From the NCBI RefSeq assembly GCF_022867795.2, contig NZ_CP107006.1, positions 3,472,001 to 3,536,000 of the forward strand: DNA of 64,000 nucleotides, written 5' to 3'. Of the stretch, positions 42,690 through 52,496 are shown one piece after another; the first letter of the stretch is position 1, and each line of letters starts with the position of its first letter. The notes below the pieces were generated by a model. That model was not told the origin of the DNA. It did no database searches and saw only the letters and a program-made list of their open reading frames with translations. Source of the DNA: Chitinophaga horti (lineage in GTDB: Bacteria > Bacteroidota > Bacteroidia > Chitinophagales > Chitinophagaceae). A program made the position numbers and the translations under genes.

Positions 42690-43175
42690 CTATGCTGCAG
42701 GAGGCTTAACTTTATCGTGCACCGCATCCAGTAATACCTGGTAGGACGCGGCTTCCTTCTGCCGCAGCTTCCTGCCCGACAGGAAGAATGGGTAATAGCC
42801 GAACTTAAACGTTCGGCCATCCTGCAAATGCAGGAATATACGCGGCAGCTGCTGTGCGCCGCGGCGGGGAGGCAATACCAGCTGGTAACCGGCTACCTCT
42901 TTCCAGCGGATGTTTACGGACGAGTGGCCGTGAACCGTAAAGCCGTCTGCATGCATAGTAATGTTTTCTTTCTGGTGATGCAGCCATATGAGGGCGCTCA
43001 CCACCAGGAACAGGCAGCCTGTGACCAGCAAAAGCAGTAAGGTGTACTCTAAAGCATCTTCGTTCACCAGGCCAATATGGCGTTTATAGCGGGAGAAGCC
43101 ATATAAAAGTAACGCTACTGCAGGTAAACTAATCAGCAAACGGGCACGCCTGAACGCGGTGTATTGTATCTTCAT
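42690..43175 (-). CDS. Membrane protein of unknown function with PH-like domain
   Basis: 161 residues from the ATG at 43175 (MKIQYTAFRR). The longer frame to 43208 would overlap the upstream peptidase gene. Two membrane helices (LLISLPAVALLLYGF and YTLLLLLVTGCLFLVVSALIWL) precede a cytoplasmic beta-rich segment (ITMHADGFTVHGHSSVNIRWKEVAGYQLV, RIFLHLQDGRTFKFGYYPF). That segment has the look of the bacterial PH-like or stationary-phase membrane-protein fold. It begins 14 bp after the metallopeptidase stop and is probably co-transcribed with it. Function unknown. Confidence 0.72.
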   Translation of the reverse strand: MKIQYTAFRRARLLISLPAVALLLYGFSRYKRHIGLVNEDALEYTLLLLLVTGCLFLVVSALIWLHHQKENITMHADGFTVHGHSSVNIRWKEVAGYQLVLPPRRGAQQLPRIFLHLQDGRTFKFGYYPFFLSGRKLRQKEAASYQVLLDAVHDKVKPPAA

Positions 43176-43188
43176 GAAACAAAAATAA

Positions 43189-43998
43189 TTAATATCGCTC
43201 GGCAACAAAGCTTAGCCATCCTTTTTCGAAGTCTTGTTTGCTCACGTGTAACACCTGCTCGATATCGCCATAGCTGCGCACGAATGCGGGCAACTTATCT
43301 GCCCCAAACTGGTGTACCAGGTACTCAATTACCGTGTAACCGACCTGGTAAACGCGATTGCCGTGGTTCAGGTCATCCAGGCGAGGACTGCTTCGCATGC
43401 CGTAGCCCACGCTCGTTTTATTTACGATGCCCGCTTCGTAATCGCTCAGCGACTCCCATAGCCACTGCGGGTAGTCTTTAGCAAATCGCGCTTCAAACTT
43501 TTGGTCAAAATCCTTGCTTCCCGCAAATGCAGGGGATTCCAGCGCTTCCGTGATTAAGATATTCAACTGCACGCAATGCGTAAATTCATGTACCGCTACC
43601 TGTGTATTGTTAGCGGGAAAAATGCTATTGAACCAGGTCTGATACATGATATGAAATGCATGCGGGCCGCGACTGGTACCGTTGGCATGGCTGCCTGTAA
43701 GCCCAGTCGCCATATTAAACGCCGACTGCGTGGGATGGATGTGGACGTCTATCTTTTTATGCGGAGGGTTCGCCAACGCACGGTTGATACGATCATAGTT
43801 ACGCTCCAGTGCATCGGCAATGGTTTGCGCTTCGCTGTTATATATGCCGCGATAATGAACAGTAAAGTGAGCACTGGCAAAGTTTGTTTCATCGCTATTT
43901 ACTCGTAGGTTACGCCAAGCCATGGCGGCAAAAAAGCAAAGCATGGCGGTGGCGATGATAATAAACAGCCATTTGAGGAGGTATTTGATAGATTTCAT
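43189..43998 (-). CDS. Membrane-anchored zinc metallopeptidase-like protein (HExxH, peptidase MA type)
   Basis: 269 residues. The N-terminal membrane helix (LLKWLFIIIATAMLCFFAAMAW) leaves the catalytic domain outside. The zinc motif HEFTHCVQ (HExxH) and a downstream acidic helix (WLWESLSDYEAG) fit a gluzincin of the peptidase-MA-like group. A long helical N-terminal part (AQTIADALERNYDRINRAL...) resembles proteins annotated as basic secretory or peptidase MA-like. It likely acts in the periplasm. The substrate is unknown. The small membrane protein downstream may be a partner. Confidence 0.82.
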   Translation of the reverse strand: MKSIKYLLKWLFIIIATAMLCFFAAMAWRNLRVNSDETNFASAHFTVHYRGIYNSEAQTIADALERNYDRINRALANPPHKKIDVHIHPTQSAFNMATGLTGSHANGTSRGPHAFHIMYQTWFNSIFPANNTQVAVHEFTHCVQLNILITEALESPAFAGSKDFDQKFEARFAKDYPQWLWESLSDYEAGIVNKTSVGYGMRSSPRLDDLNHGNRVYQVGYTVIEYLVHQFGADKLPAFVRSYGDIEQVLHVSKQDFEKGWLSFVAERY

Positions 43999-44100
43999 GG
44001 GGAGAGGGTGTGGTATTTACTCAGAAAATTTCTTTCAAATAATATCTTTTTCCTGCAAGCCGCGCCTTCCAGTACTGCATCAAATGTGCCGTCACCACAT

Positions 44101-44676
44101 CTACTGCACCACAAAAATCAAATCCTCATAATCATGCGCACCAATAAACAACGGAACATCTGCCCAGGCGGCCTTGCCTTTATTGGCACTGATGGTTTGC
44201 ATTGCCAGCTCGTACATGCGGAGTATCACCAGGTATTCGTGTAATTCGCAGGCTTCGCGTAATTGATCGTTGCGGTAACCTTCGGTTTGCATGTATTGTT
44301 TATTGGTTTGCTGTAGCGACTCGAAGCCGGTGATCGTAAACGTCTTTTCAGCCTCGGCGCTAAAATCCGCCAGCCATTCCAGGTTAGCCCTGTTCATCAG
44401 CGACTCATACGCCAGCAGGTGCAGGAACCACCGGTCATATTGCGTGCTGAAGCTGTTCATTTCCAGGTACAGCGCCTTTACATCCACTTCTTCCTCCTCT
44501 GTAGCCACGGCATAGAAGTAGTTGAAATACGCCGTCAGCGACGCCTGCAGGTGCAGCAGGTCCTTACCGATCACGCTTTGAAAGTCTGATGCCGGCAGCT
44601 GACCGAGCTTTGCTTCCGCTTCGCGGATGGCCGCTTTTATTTGTCCCGAATGAATGAGGTCTTCAATTTGTTGCAT
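44101..44676 (-). CDS. Helical cytoplasmic protein of unknown function
   Basis: 191 residues from the ATG at 44676 (MQQIEDLIHSG); six extra residues upstream belong to a weaker start. The composition is strongly helical and acidic (AIREAEAKLGQLPASDFQ, LLHLQASLTAYFNYFYAVATEEEEVDVKALYLEMNSF). There is no signal peptide or membrane segment. I do not recognise a family. On the minus strand a TTTCTTTGC sits just before the start and could be a degenerate -7 box. It is a stand-alone gene with no informative neighbour. Confidence 0.72.
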   Translation of the reverse strand: MQQIEDLIHSGQIKAAIREAEAKLGQLPASDFQSVIGKDLLHLQASLTAYFNYFYAVATEEEEVDVKALYLEMNSFSTQYDRWFLHLLAYESLMNRANLEWLADFSAEAEKTFTITGFESLQQTNKQYMQTEGYRNDQLREACELHEYLVILRMYELAMQTISANKGKAAWADVPLFIGAHDYEDLIFVVQ

Positions 44677-44858
44677 GTTGCAAAGAAACGGCATCTGCCG
44701 TAAATAGTGGAATTTATCTTATCTGGTAAATCGCAGACAATACTGAAAACAAACCGCTGATAGGTTTAACATGGGATTGGAACAGATGGTAGCGAGAAGG
44801 GCAAAGGTGGCCGGGAACTGGTGCTTACGGGTTCCATGTCTTTGTAAATACCTGCATT

Positions 44859-44892
44859 CTAAAAAGAAAAGGGCCGCCTCTTTTCTTTTTAG
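44859..44892 (-). terminator. Intrinsic terminator of the third SusC/SusD operon
   Basis: Perfect 13-bp AT-rich stem CTAAAAAGAAAAG (44859-44871) and CTTTTCTTTTTAG (44880-44892) with an 8-nt GC-rich loop. It lies 53 bp past the TlpA-like stop. Confidence 0.8.
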
Positions 44893-44944
44893 ACAGCCCC
44901 CATCTTCCTGACAAAATAAATGCCTGGAACAACCGCACCTATCA

Positions 44945-46018
44945 CTACTTCAACATCTTATCCAACGTAGCGTCCAGCGCTTCGCCGCGCAGGTTACGGG
45001 CTATAATTTTACCCTGCGGATCAATCAGGTAATTCTGCGGAATGGCCTGTACATTATACAAGTCTGATGCTTTATCATCCCCTACATCTATTACCTGCGC
45101 CCATGTAAGCCCATCCTCCTCAATCGCTTTCAGCCACGCTGTTCTGCCTTTTTCTATATCGAGCGATACGCCCAACACTTCAAAATTCCTGGAGCGGTAT
45201 TTCTCATATGCTTTTGCAACATAAGGATTCTCCGCCCTGCAGGGCTTACACCACGACGCCCAGAAATCCAGCAGCACATATTTGCCCCGGTAATCCGCCA
45301 GGCTAATCGTTTTTCCCTTCGGATCGGCTTTGCTGAATAGCGGTGCCAATTGCCCGATATCGCTTTTCTTTAGTTTGATAATAGTTGCTTCCAGGGCTTT
45401 ACCCTGCGCCGTTTGTTTCACCCCGGCAGAGAGTGTGGAATACAGTGGTTCCAGATCCGAAGCCGCTGGTTGAAAGCCGCCATACTCGATCACCGCGCTC
45501 AGACTCACGACACTGTTTGGGTGCGCTTTTACGAAGGCGGCTAAAACGTCCTTCTTTTCTTCCTGCAAAGCTATTTCCGCTGCCTCATCCTGCTTACCGC
45601 GCAAAGCCTGCTCCTTTTGCGTAATGGGTTGCAACATGCGCTTTAGTTCGCCATGACTGTCATTGACTGGTCCGCCGGTTACCAACGCATTTTTAATGGC
45701 ATCGCCGCCCTTCACTGTGATTTGTCCTGGTTCCAGGTATAACGACAGCATATCGCGCGACTGCGTGCCCGGAGCTTTTGCCAGCACCAGGTTTGCGGAT
45801 ACAGGATTTGCAATGGTGCCGTTAATTTTGAAAGCCCCGTTATTCACCAGCGCCGAGTCTTTTATTTGCTGCCCGGCTGCATTGTAATACAAGTATATTT
45901 TTGCCGGCGAGCCCACGCCCGTGAGCTGTCCCTGGATAGCGAACGGCTGTTGTGCCCAAAGCACTCCCGGTGCCATCAGCATTGTCGCCATGGCAGTAGT
46001 AGTGATAATATGCTTCAT
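44945..46018 (-). CDS. TlpA-like periplasmic thiol-disulfide oxidoreductase with DUF4369 domain
   Basis: 357 residues. Signal peptide (to about LWAQQ); N-terminal DUF4369-type beta domain (about 25-120, AIQGQLTGVGSPAKIYLYYN...DSALVNNGAFKINGTI); a helical linker; and a C-terminal thioredoxin fold with DFWASWCKPCRAENP (CxxC) and a cis-Pro segment (AIPQNYLIDPQGKI). Such proteins reduce periplasmic or outer-membrane disulfides. The gene starts 14 bp after the susD stop and is the last gene of the ECF/FecR/SusC/SusD operon. This suggests it maintains thiols of the receptor complex or acts on an imported sulfur-containing ligand; both are inference. Confidence 0.92.
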   Translation of the reverse strand: MKHIITTTAMATMLMAPGVLWAQQPFAIQGQLTGVGSPAKIYLYYNAAGQQIKDSALVNNGAFKINGTIANPVSANLVLAKAPGTQSRDMLSLYLEPGQITVKGGDAIKNALVTGGPVNDSHGELKRMLQPITQKEQALRGKQDEAAEIALQEEKKDVLAAFVKAHPNSVVSLSAVIEYGGFQPAASDLEPLYSTLSAGVKQTAQGKALEATIIKLKKSDIGQLAPLFSKADPKGKTISLADYRGKYVLLDFWASWCKPCRAENPYVAKAYEKYRSRNFEVLGVSLDIEKGRTAWLKAIEEDGLTWAQVIDVGDDKASDLYNVQAIPQNYLIDPQGKIIARNLRGEALDATLDKMLK

Positions 46019-46032
46019 GTTGATGTGTTTAA

Positions 46033-47562
46033 TTAATTAAAAGGCCGCTCGTCCAGCGGAATACCCCATTGCGGATTGAATCGCAGGATCGTGTTCGGAA
46101 TAGGCAACACGAACAACGGCGCGTCTATCGTGCCTTCAAACGTTTCGCTGCCCAGTGTATGTACGACTTTTGTTTTACCCCACGGCTTATCCGGCTCCAG
46201 GCAAAAGCGTTTCAGGTCCATAAACCGTTTGATGTGCCCCAGCGGCAATTCCCGGCGGCGTTCGTCCAGCACGAGTTTAATCACCTCATCCTGCGAGGCA
46301 GGCATAGCCAGGTCTGGCGTACCGGTAACAAAACGATAGCGGCGCAACAGGTTTACATCGCTCATGGCTTCCGGTAAACGATTGAGGCGGGCGTAAGCTT
46401 CCGCACGCATCAGCAACACCTCCGGGTACGTAAAACCGGCTGTCATCTGGAAGCGCGGCAGGCTGTTGGTTAACGAGCCACGGTAGTATTGTACCCGCGG
46501 TCCATCATCATAAGCAGTTCCATTGTAGGTGGTCTTATAACCGGGCGCAGTAATCAGGTAATACTTGTAACGCAAATCGCTTGCAGCATCAAACAGCGCA
46601 ATAAATTCTGCTGATGGATAAGACTGGGTGATGCGTCCCACGGTGTTGTCGGTATTGCGGAAGAAAAGGATTTCCCGGCTGTTGGGCAGGTTGATTTTAC
46701 TATCCGGGCTTACAATTGCGCTGGACAAGGGGTTACCTGGCGGTGCATAAGTGAGGCTGTTAAAGTTGTAGAGCACACCATCCACCCCTTTTGCCGAGGC
46801 TGCCGTCCACGCCAGGTTAGCGTAATAAGCGACGCTGTCGTAACGCCGGGTAAACAGATGATAATAGGCCAGCATCGCTTGTGTAGCAGCTTTATTCGGA
46901 CGCGAAGGATAGTTAGTCGCCACCGGCGCATGGGCCAGACCGGCATGTAAGTCTGCCAGTACTTTAGTGTAAACTTCCTCCTGGGTAGAAAGGTCCGGCA
47001 TGGGTGCATTTACGTCGGGATCGGTCAGGTAGGGAATTGTCTTCGTGCTGTTATTGCCTCCTGGTTTGTATACAGGACCGTACACCATGGTCGTATGAAA
47101 ATATGCCCAGGCCCTGTTAACATACGCCTGCGCCATCACCGCATCCGACTGCGCCGCATTTTCCGGGGTGCGCAATGCACTAACGCCGGAAATCACGTTA
47201 TTGAAATACTTCATGGCGCGGTAAGTACCCCAGTTCCAGAAGTATTCCAGTGAATTGGGATTCTTAAACGGAGCCCGAAACGTGTAGGCATAGTAGTTAT
47301 CAAGGCTGGTGTTGTTATTCGCTTTGTAAAACACATTACCCAATCCTTCGGACAGCGTAACATTATCTGTAAGGTAAGCCAGCATGCTCACCGAGTTATT
47401 GTTGACGAATGGGTAACGTACGATATCCTCAGCATCCAGCAGATGATCAAAATCCGCTACGGTGGAGGGAATCAGTTTACCCTTAGGCTTTACATCCAGG
47501 AACTTGTTGCAGGCACTAAGCGAGATACCTGCGGTCAATATAAGGAAGAATGAAAATCGCAT
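46033..47562 (-). CDS. RagB/SusD-family outer-membrane nutrient-binding lipoprotein
   Basis: 509 residues. Lipobox LSAC, then NKFLDVKPKGKLIPSTVADFDHLLDAEDI. SusD traits are YRAMKYFNNVISGV, AQAYVNRAWAYFHTTMVYGPVY, YPEVLLMRAEAYARLNRLPEAMSDVNLLRRYRFV and LVLDERRRELPLGHIKRFMDLKRFCLE. The start PKGKLIPSTVADFDHLLD is the variant often found with TlpA-like proteins in Bacteroidota. It partners with the receptor encoded 18 bp upstream. The absence of any hydrolase suggests a non-polysaccharide ligand, such as a peptide. Confidence 0.95.
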   Translation of the reverse strand: MRFSFFLILTAGISLSACNKFLDVKPKGKLIPSTVADFDHLLDAEDIVRYPFVNNNSVSMLAYLTDNVTLSEGLGNVFYKANNNTSLDNYYAYTFRAPFKNPNSLEYFWNWGTYRAMKYFNNVISGVSALRTPENAAQSDAVMAQAYVNRAWAYFHTTMVYGPVYKPGGNNSTKTIPYLTDPDVNAPMPDLSTQEEVYTKVLADLHAGLAHAPVATNYPSRPNKAATQAMLAYYHLFTRRYDSVAYYANLAWTAASAKGVDGVLYNFNSLTYAPPGNPLSSAIVSPDSKINLPNSREILFFRNTDNTVGRITQSYPSAEFIALFDAASDLRYKYYLITAPGYKTTYNGTAYDDGPRVQYYRGSLTNSLPRFQMTAGFTYPEVLLMRAEAYARLNRLPEAMSDVNLLRRYRFVTGTPDLAMPASQDEVIKLVLDERRRELPLGHIKRFMDLKRFCLEPDKPWGKTKVVHTLGSETFEGTIDAPLFVLPIPNTILRFNPQWGIPLDERPFN

Positions 47563-47580
47563 TTGCTTTGCATGTTAAGT

Positions 47581-50500
47581 TTAAAAATTCACGCGCAATC
47601 CCAGGTACACTTCCGGCATGGGACGAAAAGGCGTAAAACCCAATTCCGCATTTATCGGATCCGATGCATTTAATTCATACGCCTCCGGATCGCGCTTATC
47701 ACTGTTGGCTGCCAGCAGCAGCAGGTTACGGCCCATCAGGGTCAGGCTGGCATTATTCATCCCGATCCTGCGAATCAGTTTGTGATCAAAGTTGTATGTA
47801 AGCGAGGCGTCTCGCAGCTTCAGGTAATTCGCACTTTCGACGAATGTGTCGGAATAGCCGAAATAGAACATATCCTCGGAGAAAGGCGCCAGTTTGGGAT
47901 AAATGGTCGTTTTTTCATCGCCCGGTTTGCGCCAGCGTTTCGCTACATCGGCATGTTGCAGGGAGTAACTTTCGTAAGTGTACTTGCGAAGTACGCCGCC
48001 CGTTTTTGCCAGTACCATGAACGATAATTCGAAATTCTTGTAATTGAAGGTGTTCGTGAGGCTGTACATCATTTTCGGACGCACGCTACCATTAAAAACT
48101 ACATCATCCATTACAACGGACGCACCTTTTATCGCTTCCCCGTTTTTGTTGAAATACAAACCGTTCCCATTATTATCCACACCCGCGCCGCGATAGCTAA
48201 ACACCGCACTTAAGGGATATCCTTCACGATTAATAGGATACATCGTCAATGAACTGGGGCTTGTGTACAGCGTGTTGTATTCTACTACTTTATTATCGTT
48301 GTAAGCCATCGTACCCAGTACATGCCAGGTAAATCCGCCCTGTTTCATCACATTCCCGTCCAGCGCCAGTTCTATACCATTATTGTTGATGCGGCCTACG
48401 TTCTGCACCAGGTTAGCGTATCCGATCGTCGGGTCTACGGCGTTTGCGGCCAGCAGGTTATCGCTCCGGCGCTGGTAATAGTCCACCGAAAGATTCAGTC
48501 TTGATAAAAGCGTCAGGTCTACGGCAAGGTTAGTCGTTCCTGTTTTTTCCCAGCGCAGCGACTTATTGGGCGGAGAAGTAATAGAATAGGAAATATCGCC
48601 TGTCAGGTTAGAATACACGCCCGGCGTCACTATCAAAAAAGGACCGGTTGTGAGCGAAATGTTACCATTGATGCCGAACGATCCTCTCACATGCAGTTTC
48701 GTCAGCCAGGGAACATCATAAAAGTCTTCGTTGGATAACTTGTAAGTACCGCCGGCCGACCATAAGGGCTTATAACGGTAGCGCGGATCAGTGCCAAAGA
48801 AATTGGTCTGGTCAAGACGGATGCTGCCGCTCACCAGGAAACGCTGATCGTATTCGTACGAGGCGTTGGCATACCACGATGCAAAACGGTTGTCGCGAAA
48901 CTCCATACTGCCAATATTGACAGGCGATTGTGCCCGAAGCGAGGTGCTCACCATATCTGCATTATACAAACCCGCATTGTAGTCGGCATAATTGAACGTG
49001 GCGAAAGTGCCCGCCTGATCATTGTAGCCAAAACGGGTGGGATATGTATTGTAGTCACGGATATCGCGTGTTACTTCCGTACCCGCCAGTGCAATTACGC
49101 TATGCGCGCCAAACGTACGATTGTAGTTCATTTGCGCCCGCAGGGTGTAAGCCTGGTTTACATTGCGTGATTCGGTCAGCATGTCGCCATCCGGAATATA
49201 ATGTTTGGAAGGGTTGGAAACCGAAGTACCCGCATTATACGCCGTACGCATACGAAATGAGTTAGCGCCCGACAACGAACGGGTAAAAGCGTTTCCACGC
49301 GTCCAGCTGCCGCCCGCATCGAGTGTAAGTCCTTTCGCGAGCTGAACGTTAATGCCGCCCGTAAAACGCAGTTGCAGGTTTTGGGTGCGGGTAGTTTCCA
49401 TCGCAAGGTCCTGCAGCGGGTTGTAATTAACGGGTTTCATCCCGCTTAAACCTGCAAACCGGCCGGCCAGGTTAGGATTGATGCCAAATACATCGGCATA
49501 CTTGCCGGTTTGTGGATCTACCACCAGGTCGTAGGGATGGAGGTAAAAGTTCTGGTAATAACTCAGGAAGTCGTTCGCACTCCGCATCGGCGCTTTACCA
49601 GTGCTGTAATTCACGTTTGTCAGCAGGCGCACATTCAGCCAGCGTGCTGGTTTCCAGTCATTCCGTACATCGGCAATAAGGCGATTATTGCTGGTATGCA
49701 GCGTGTTGCCACGGTTGGTAATATATTTGAGCGTCGCTGCCGCCTGGTTTTTATCACTGCCGCCAGACAGGGAAATATTATGTTGCTGTGTAAGCTGGTT
49801 GCGGAAGAAATAGTCCTGCAGCTGTCCCAGCCCGTCGTTTTGCTTGAGCTGTGCGATCTCGGCATCCACATCTGCCGCAGGCTTTAACCCGCGGGCTTTG
49901 GCCAGTAACAGATACGTGACGCGGGAAATAGCCATGTTATTATCGTAATAGAAACCAGGCGTAACAGGGTCCTGGTTAAACAGATCCTCTTCCGCTTCTA
50001 TATAATCCTTTGCACTACTCCTCCGGAGATACGACAGGTCCGGCGCCTGTATAATGCCTACAGATCCGTTGTACGACACATTCAGCGCTCCTTTACGGCC
50101 CTGTTTTGTTGTTACGACAATCACCCCGTTCGACGACCTTGCGCCATAAATAGAAGCGGCCACGCCATCTTTTAACACTGTCACACTCTCAATGTTATCC
50201 ACATTCAATGTTTCCATCCCACCGGATAACGGATATCCATCTACGATAACCAGTGGTGCAGATTCCGCATTAAAAGTAGAGATACCGCGGATCTCCACGG
50301 TGCCTTCTTTCTTTAACACCATACCGGCCACCTGTCCTTCCAGCGCCGCGATCAGATCGGGTCGCAGTTTATTCTCCAGCTGTTTGGCCGTCACGATCGA
50401 AAACGATCCGGTGGCCCTGTCACGGGGAATACTCTGGTAACCGGTATTTACCGTAACGGCAATGCCTGCCATAGTGGTGCTCTCAGGGTACAACGTAATC

Positions 50501-51141
50501 ATCAGCGGAGTTGAACCCGCCACACGGTGTTCCAGCGTACGATGTCCCAGGAAGGAAATTACCAGCACATCACCCGCATCCGCCTGTATGTTAAACTGGC
50601 CATTCGCATTACAGACAGCCGTCACATCCTTTCCCTTAACGCGTATGGTGGCCCCCGCCAGCGGCGTACCGAGCGAGTCCAGCACGACTCCTGACACGGG
50701 CAGAAACACCGGCGTTACAGGTACGGGTGCTGCCATGGGCATAGGTTTCTTTTTGATAAATACGGTTTGCTTTTCCAGGGTATATTCCATCGACTGATCT
50801 TTCAGCACCATGGACAGGAAACGCTGTAGCGGCATATTTTCCGCTGCTACGGTAACGGGCTTCGATTCCTTGAGCAATTGTTTACTGACAAGCACCACGT
50901 TGCCTGTTTGCTTCTCTATTGCCATAAACACCTGCTCCAGACTAACATTCCGGCCGGAATAGGTGACATGCTGAGCGTACGAATTGGCGGAAAGCTGCAG
51001 ACAAAAGGCAAACAACAGCAGGAAGGTCATTTTCATCACACGCACGATTTTGGTTGCACACCGGGAACGCGCCACATGTCGCTCTGTAAGGCCTTGTGGC
51101 CGGACATGAGGGTCCCGGTTACGAAAAGTTTTAAAAAACAT
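47581..51141 (-). CDS. SusC/RagA-family TonB-dependent transducer with STN domain
   Basis: 1186 residues, the longest receptor here. An extended basic N-terminus (about 35 residues) precedes the signal hydrophobic core (MTFLLLFAFCLQLSANSYA). The STN domain is RNVSLEQVFMAIEKQTGNVVLVSKQLL; the regulatory domain SGVVLDSLGTPLAGATIRVKG; the plug has APLVIVDGYPLSGGMETLNVDNIESVTVLKDGVAASIYGARSSNGVIVVTTKQG. The STN domain fits signalling to the FecR protein encoded 95 bp upstream. The later start at MKMTFLL is also possible. Confidence 0.95.
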   Translation of the reverse strand: MFFKTFRNRDPHVRPQGLTERHVARSRCATKIVRVMKMTFLLLFAFCLQLSANSYAQHVTYSGRNVSLEQVFMAIEKQTGNVVLVSKQLLKESKPVTVAAENMPLQRFLSMVLKDQSMEYTLEKQTVFIKKKPMPMAAPVPVTPVFLPVSGVVLDSLGTPLAGATIRVKGKDVTAVCNANGQFNIQADAGDVLVISFLGHRTLEHRVAGSTPLMITLYPESTTMAGIAVTVNTGYQSIPRDRATGSFSIVTAKQLENKLRPDLIAALEGQVAGMVLKKEGTVEIRGISTFNAESAPLVIVDGYPLSGGMETLNVDNIESVTVLKDGVAASIYGARSSNGVIVVTTKQGRKGALNVSYNGSVGIIQAPDLSYLRRSSAKDYIEAEEDLFNQDPVTPGFYYDNNMAISRVTYLLLAKARGLKPAADVDAEIAQLKQNDGLGQLQDYFFRNQLTQQHNISLSGGSDKNQAAATLKYITNRGNTLHTSNNRLIADVRNDWKPARWLNVRLLTNVNYSTGKAPMRSANDFLSYYQNFYLHPYDLVVDPQTGKYADVFGINPNLAGRFAGLSGMKPVNYNPLQDLAMETTRTQNLQLRFTGGINVQLAKGLTLDAGGSWTRGNAFTRSLSGANSFRMRTAYNAGTSVSNPSKHYIPDGDMLTESRNVNQAYTLRAQMNYNRTFGAHSVIALAGTEVTRDIRDYNTYPTRFGYNDQAGTFATFNYADYNAGLYNADMVSTSLRAQSPVNIGSMEFRDNRFASWYANASYEYDQRFLVSGSIRLDQTNFFGTDPRYRYKPLWSAGGTYKLSNEDFYDVPWLTKLHVRGSFGINGNISLTTGPFLIVTPGVYSNLTGDISYSITSPPNKSLRWEKTGTTNLAVDLTLLSRLNLSVDYYQRRSDNLLAANAVDPTIGYANLVQNVGRINNNGIELALDGNVMKQGGFTWHVLGTMAYNDNKVVEYNTLYTSPSSLTMYPINREGYPLSAVFSYRGAGVDNNGNGLYFNKNGEAIKGASVVMDDVVFNGSVRPKMMYSLTNTFNYKNFELSFMVLAKTGGVLRKYTYESYSLQHADVAKRWRKPGDEKTTIYPKLAPFSEDMFYFGYSDTFVESANYLKLRDASLTYNFDHKLIRRIGMNNASLTLMGRNLLLLAANSDKRDPEAYELNASDPINAELGFTPFRPMPEVYLGLRVNF

Positions 51142-51236
51142 ACTTTTGTAACGGTTTTGGTTGATTAAGAAATTAGCATCGCCTGAACTACCGCCGCTTC
51201 GTGGATCAGACGGAGCGGCTTCGTTTTATTTAGCGG

Positions 51237-52397
51237 TCATGGTAACACGACCAGTTTTTTTCCATTTTCTTCTATCCTGAAATTAATACCGGTACCCTCC
51301 AGGCCCTTGAGCGCCTCGGCGAGCGTAAGGTTACGCCCCATCTTGCCCCAGAACTCCCGCGAAGGCACATTCCCCTGGTATACCACCTCGATGTCGTACC
51401 ACCGCGACAACTGTCGCATCACTTCCTTCAACTCCACATTATGAAAATTGAATAACCCATTCTTCCAGGCCATTACCTGGTCTATGTCTGGTTGCTGCAC
51501 TATACTTATCTTTTCCGCCACCCGTGCCTGCTGCCCGGGTTGAAGTACCGCCGCCTCGCCATCTTTAGTCACCCGCACTGCACCCTGCAAAAGAGTCGTA
51601 TTGATCGAACCTTCGTCCGCATAGGCATTCAGATTGAAACGGGTACCCAGCACCTGCACGCTCACCTGCTCATTCACCTTTACCCGGAATGGCCGGGCCG
51701 CCATCTGCGCCACTTCCAGGTATACCTCTCCGCTCACCTCCACCAGCCGTTCGTTACCTGTAAAAGTAGTCGGGAAGCGGATCGACGATGCCGCATTCAG
51801 CCACACTGCCGTACCATCCGGCAATCGCAATTGAAACTGTCCTCCCCGGGGCGTACGCAGTACATTGTAATGCACTTCCGTTTCGCCCGCTTTCGAGTTA
51901 TAAGACAACCGTCCGCCCTGCTGATGAATAGCAGTTGCACCCTGTTGTAATACCCGGTTGCCTGTACTGTCGAGCGTTACCACACTTCCGTCGGCGAGCG
52001 TCAGCGTGGCCCTCGTACCTCCGGGCTGCACATCAACAACGCTCGTCTGCACCACTGCCGGCCGTTCCGGCGCGGGCCTGAACTTGTACAACGCGACGCC
52101 TGCCAGTAATAAAATGGCCGCCGCAGCGCTCCAGTAAGGCCACAGCCGGCGTTTTCCGGGAAGCGCTATTGCCGGCTGGTCCATCCGCAACACGTTATCT
52201 ACGATGTGGTCCCAGTCTGCCCGCCTGTATACAGACAATTCGCCGGGCAAAGGCCGCCCGTCCAGCAACATTTCCAGCTGCGTCGCCGCATCCGGATCGT
52301 TGCGCAGCAGTTGTTGCAGCTCCTCATACGCAGCCTCCTGGTCGTCGCCCGACGCTATCCGTTGCAGTAATCGGTCAATATGCGATGAATGGTTCAA
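51237..52397 (-). CDS. FecR-domain anti-sigma factor / sigma regulator
   Basis: 386 residues. The N-terminal cytoplasmic region is longer than in the other two (DRLLQRIASGDDQEAAYEELQQLLRNDPDA). Membrane helix WPYWSAAAAILLLAGVALY; FecR strands ATLTLADGSVVTLDSTGNRVLQ, RGGQFQLRLPDGTAVWLNAASSIRFP, VSGEVYLEVAQMAARPFRVKVNEQVSVQVLGTRFNLNAY; and a C-terminal DUF4974 domain (NFHNVELKEVMRQLSRWYDIEVVYQGNVPSREFWGKM). It should transmit the periplasmic state of the STN-bearing receptor to the sigma factor about 100 bp upstream. Confidence 0.93.
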   Translation of the reverse strand: MNHSSHIDRLLQRIASGDDQEAAYEELQQLLRNDPDAATQLEMLLDGRPLPGELSVYRRADWDHIVDNVLRMDQPAIALPGKRRLWPYWSAAAAILLLAGVALYKFRPAPERPAVVQTSVVDVQPGGTRATLTLADGSVVTLDSTGNRVLQQGATAIHQQGGRLSYNSKAGETEVHYNVLRTPRGGQFQLRLPDGTAVWLNAASSIRFPTTFTGNERLVEVSGEVYLEVAQMAARPFRVKVNEQVSVQVLGTRFNLNAYADEGSINTTLLQGAVRVTKDGEAAVLQPGQQARVAEKISIVQQPDIDQVMAWKNGLFNFHNVELKEVMRQLSRWYDIEVVYQGNVPSREFWGKMGRNLTLAEALKGLEGTGINFRIEENGKKLVVLP

Positions 52398-52496
52398 ATC
52401 TTCTTGTTTTGGATGGATGATGAATGATGCATAGGCATTCTCACATACAGCAGATGCCTGAAGAAAGGTTTAGTACCAATGGAAGTAAAAATATTT

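Noticed and set aside
44788..44832. GG roughly every 11 bp upstream of the third operon terminator
   Set aside because: Only four or five weak steps with a 10-bp slip and no unit similarity; it could be chance.
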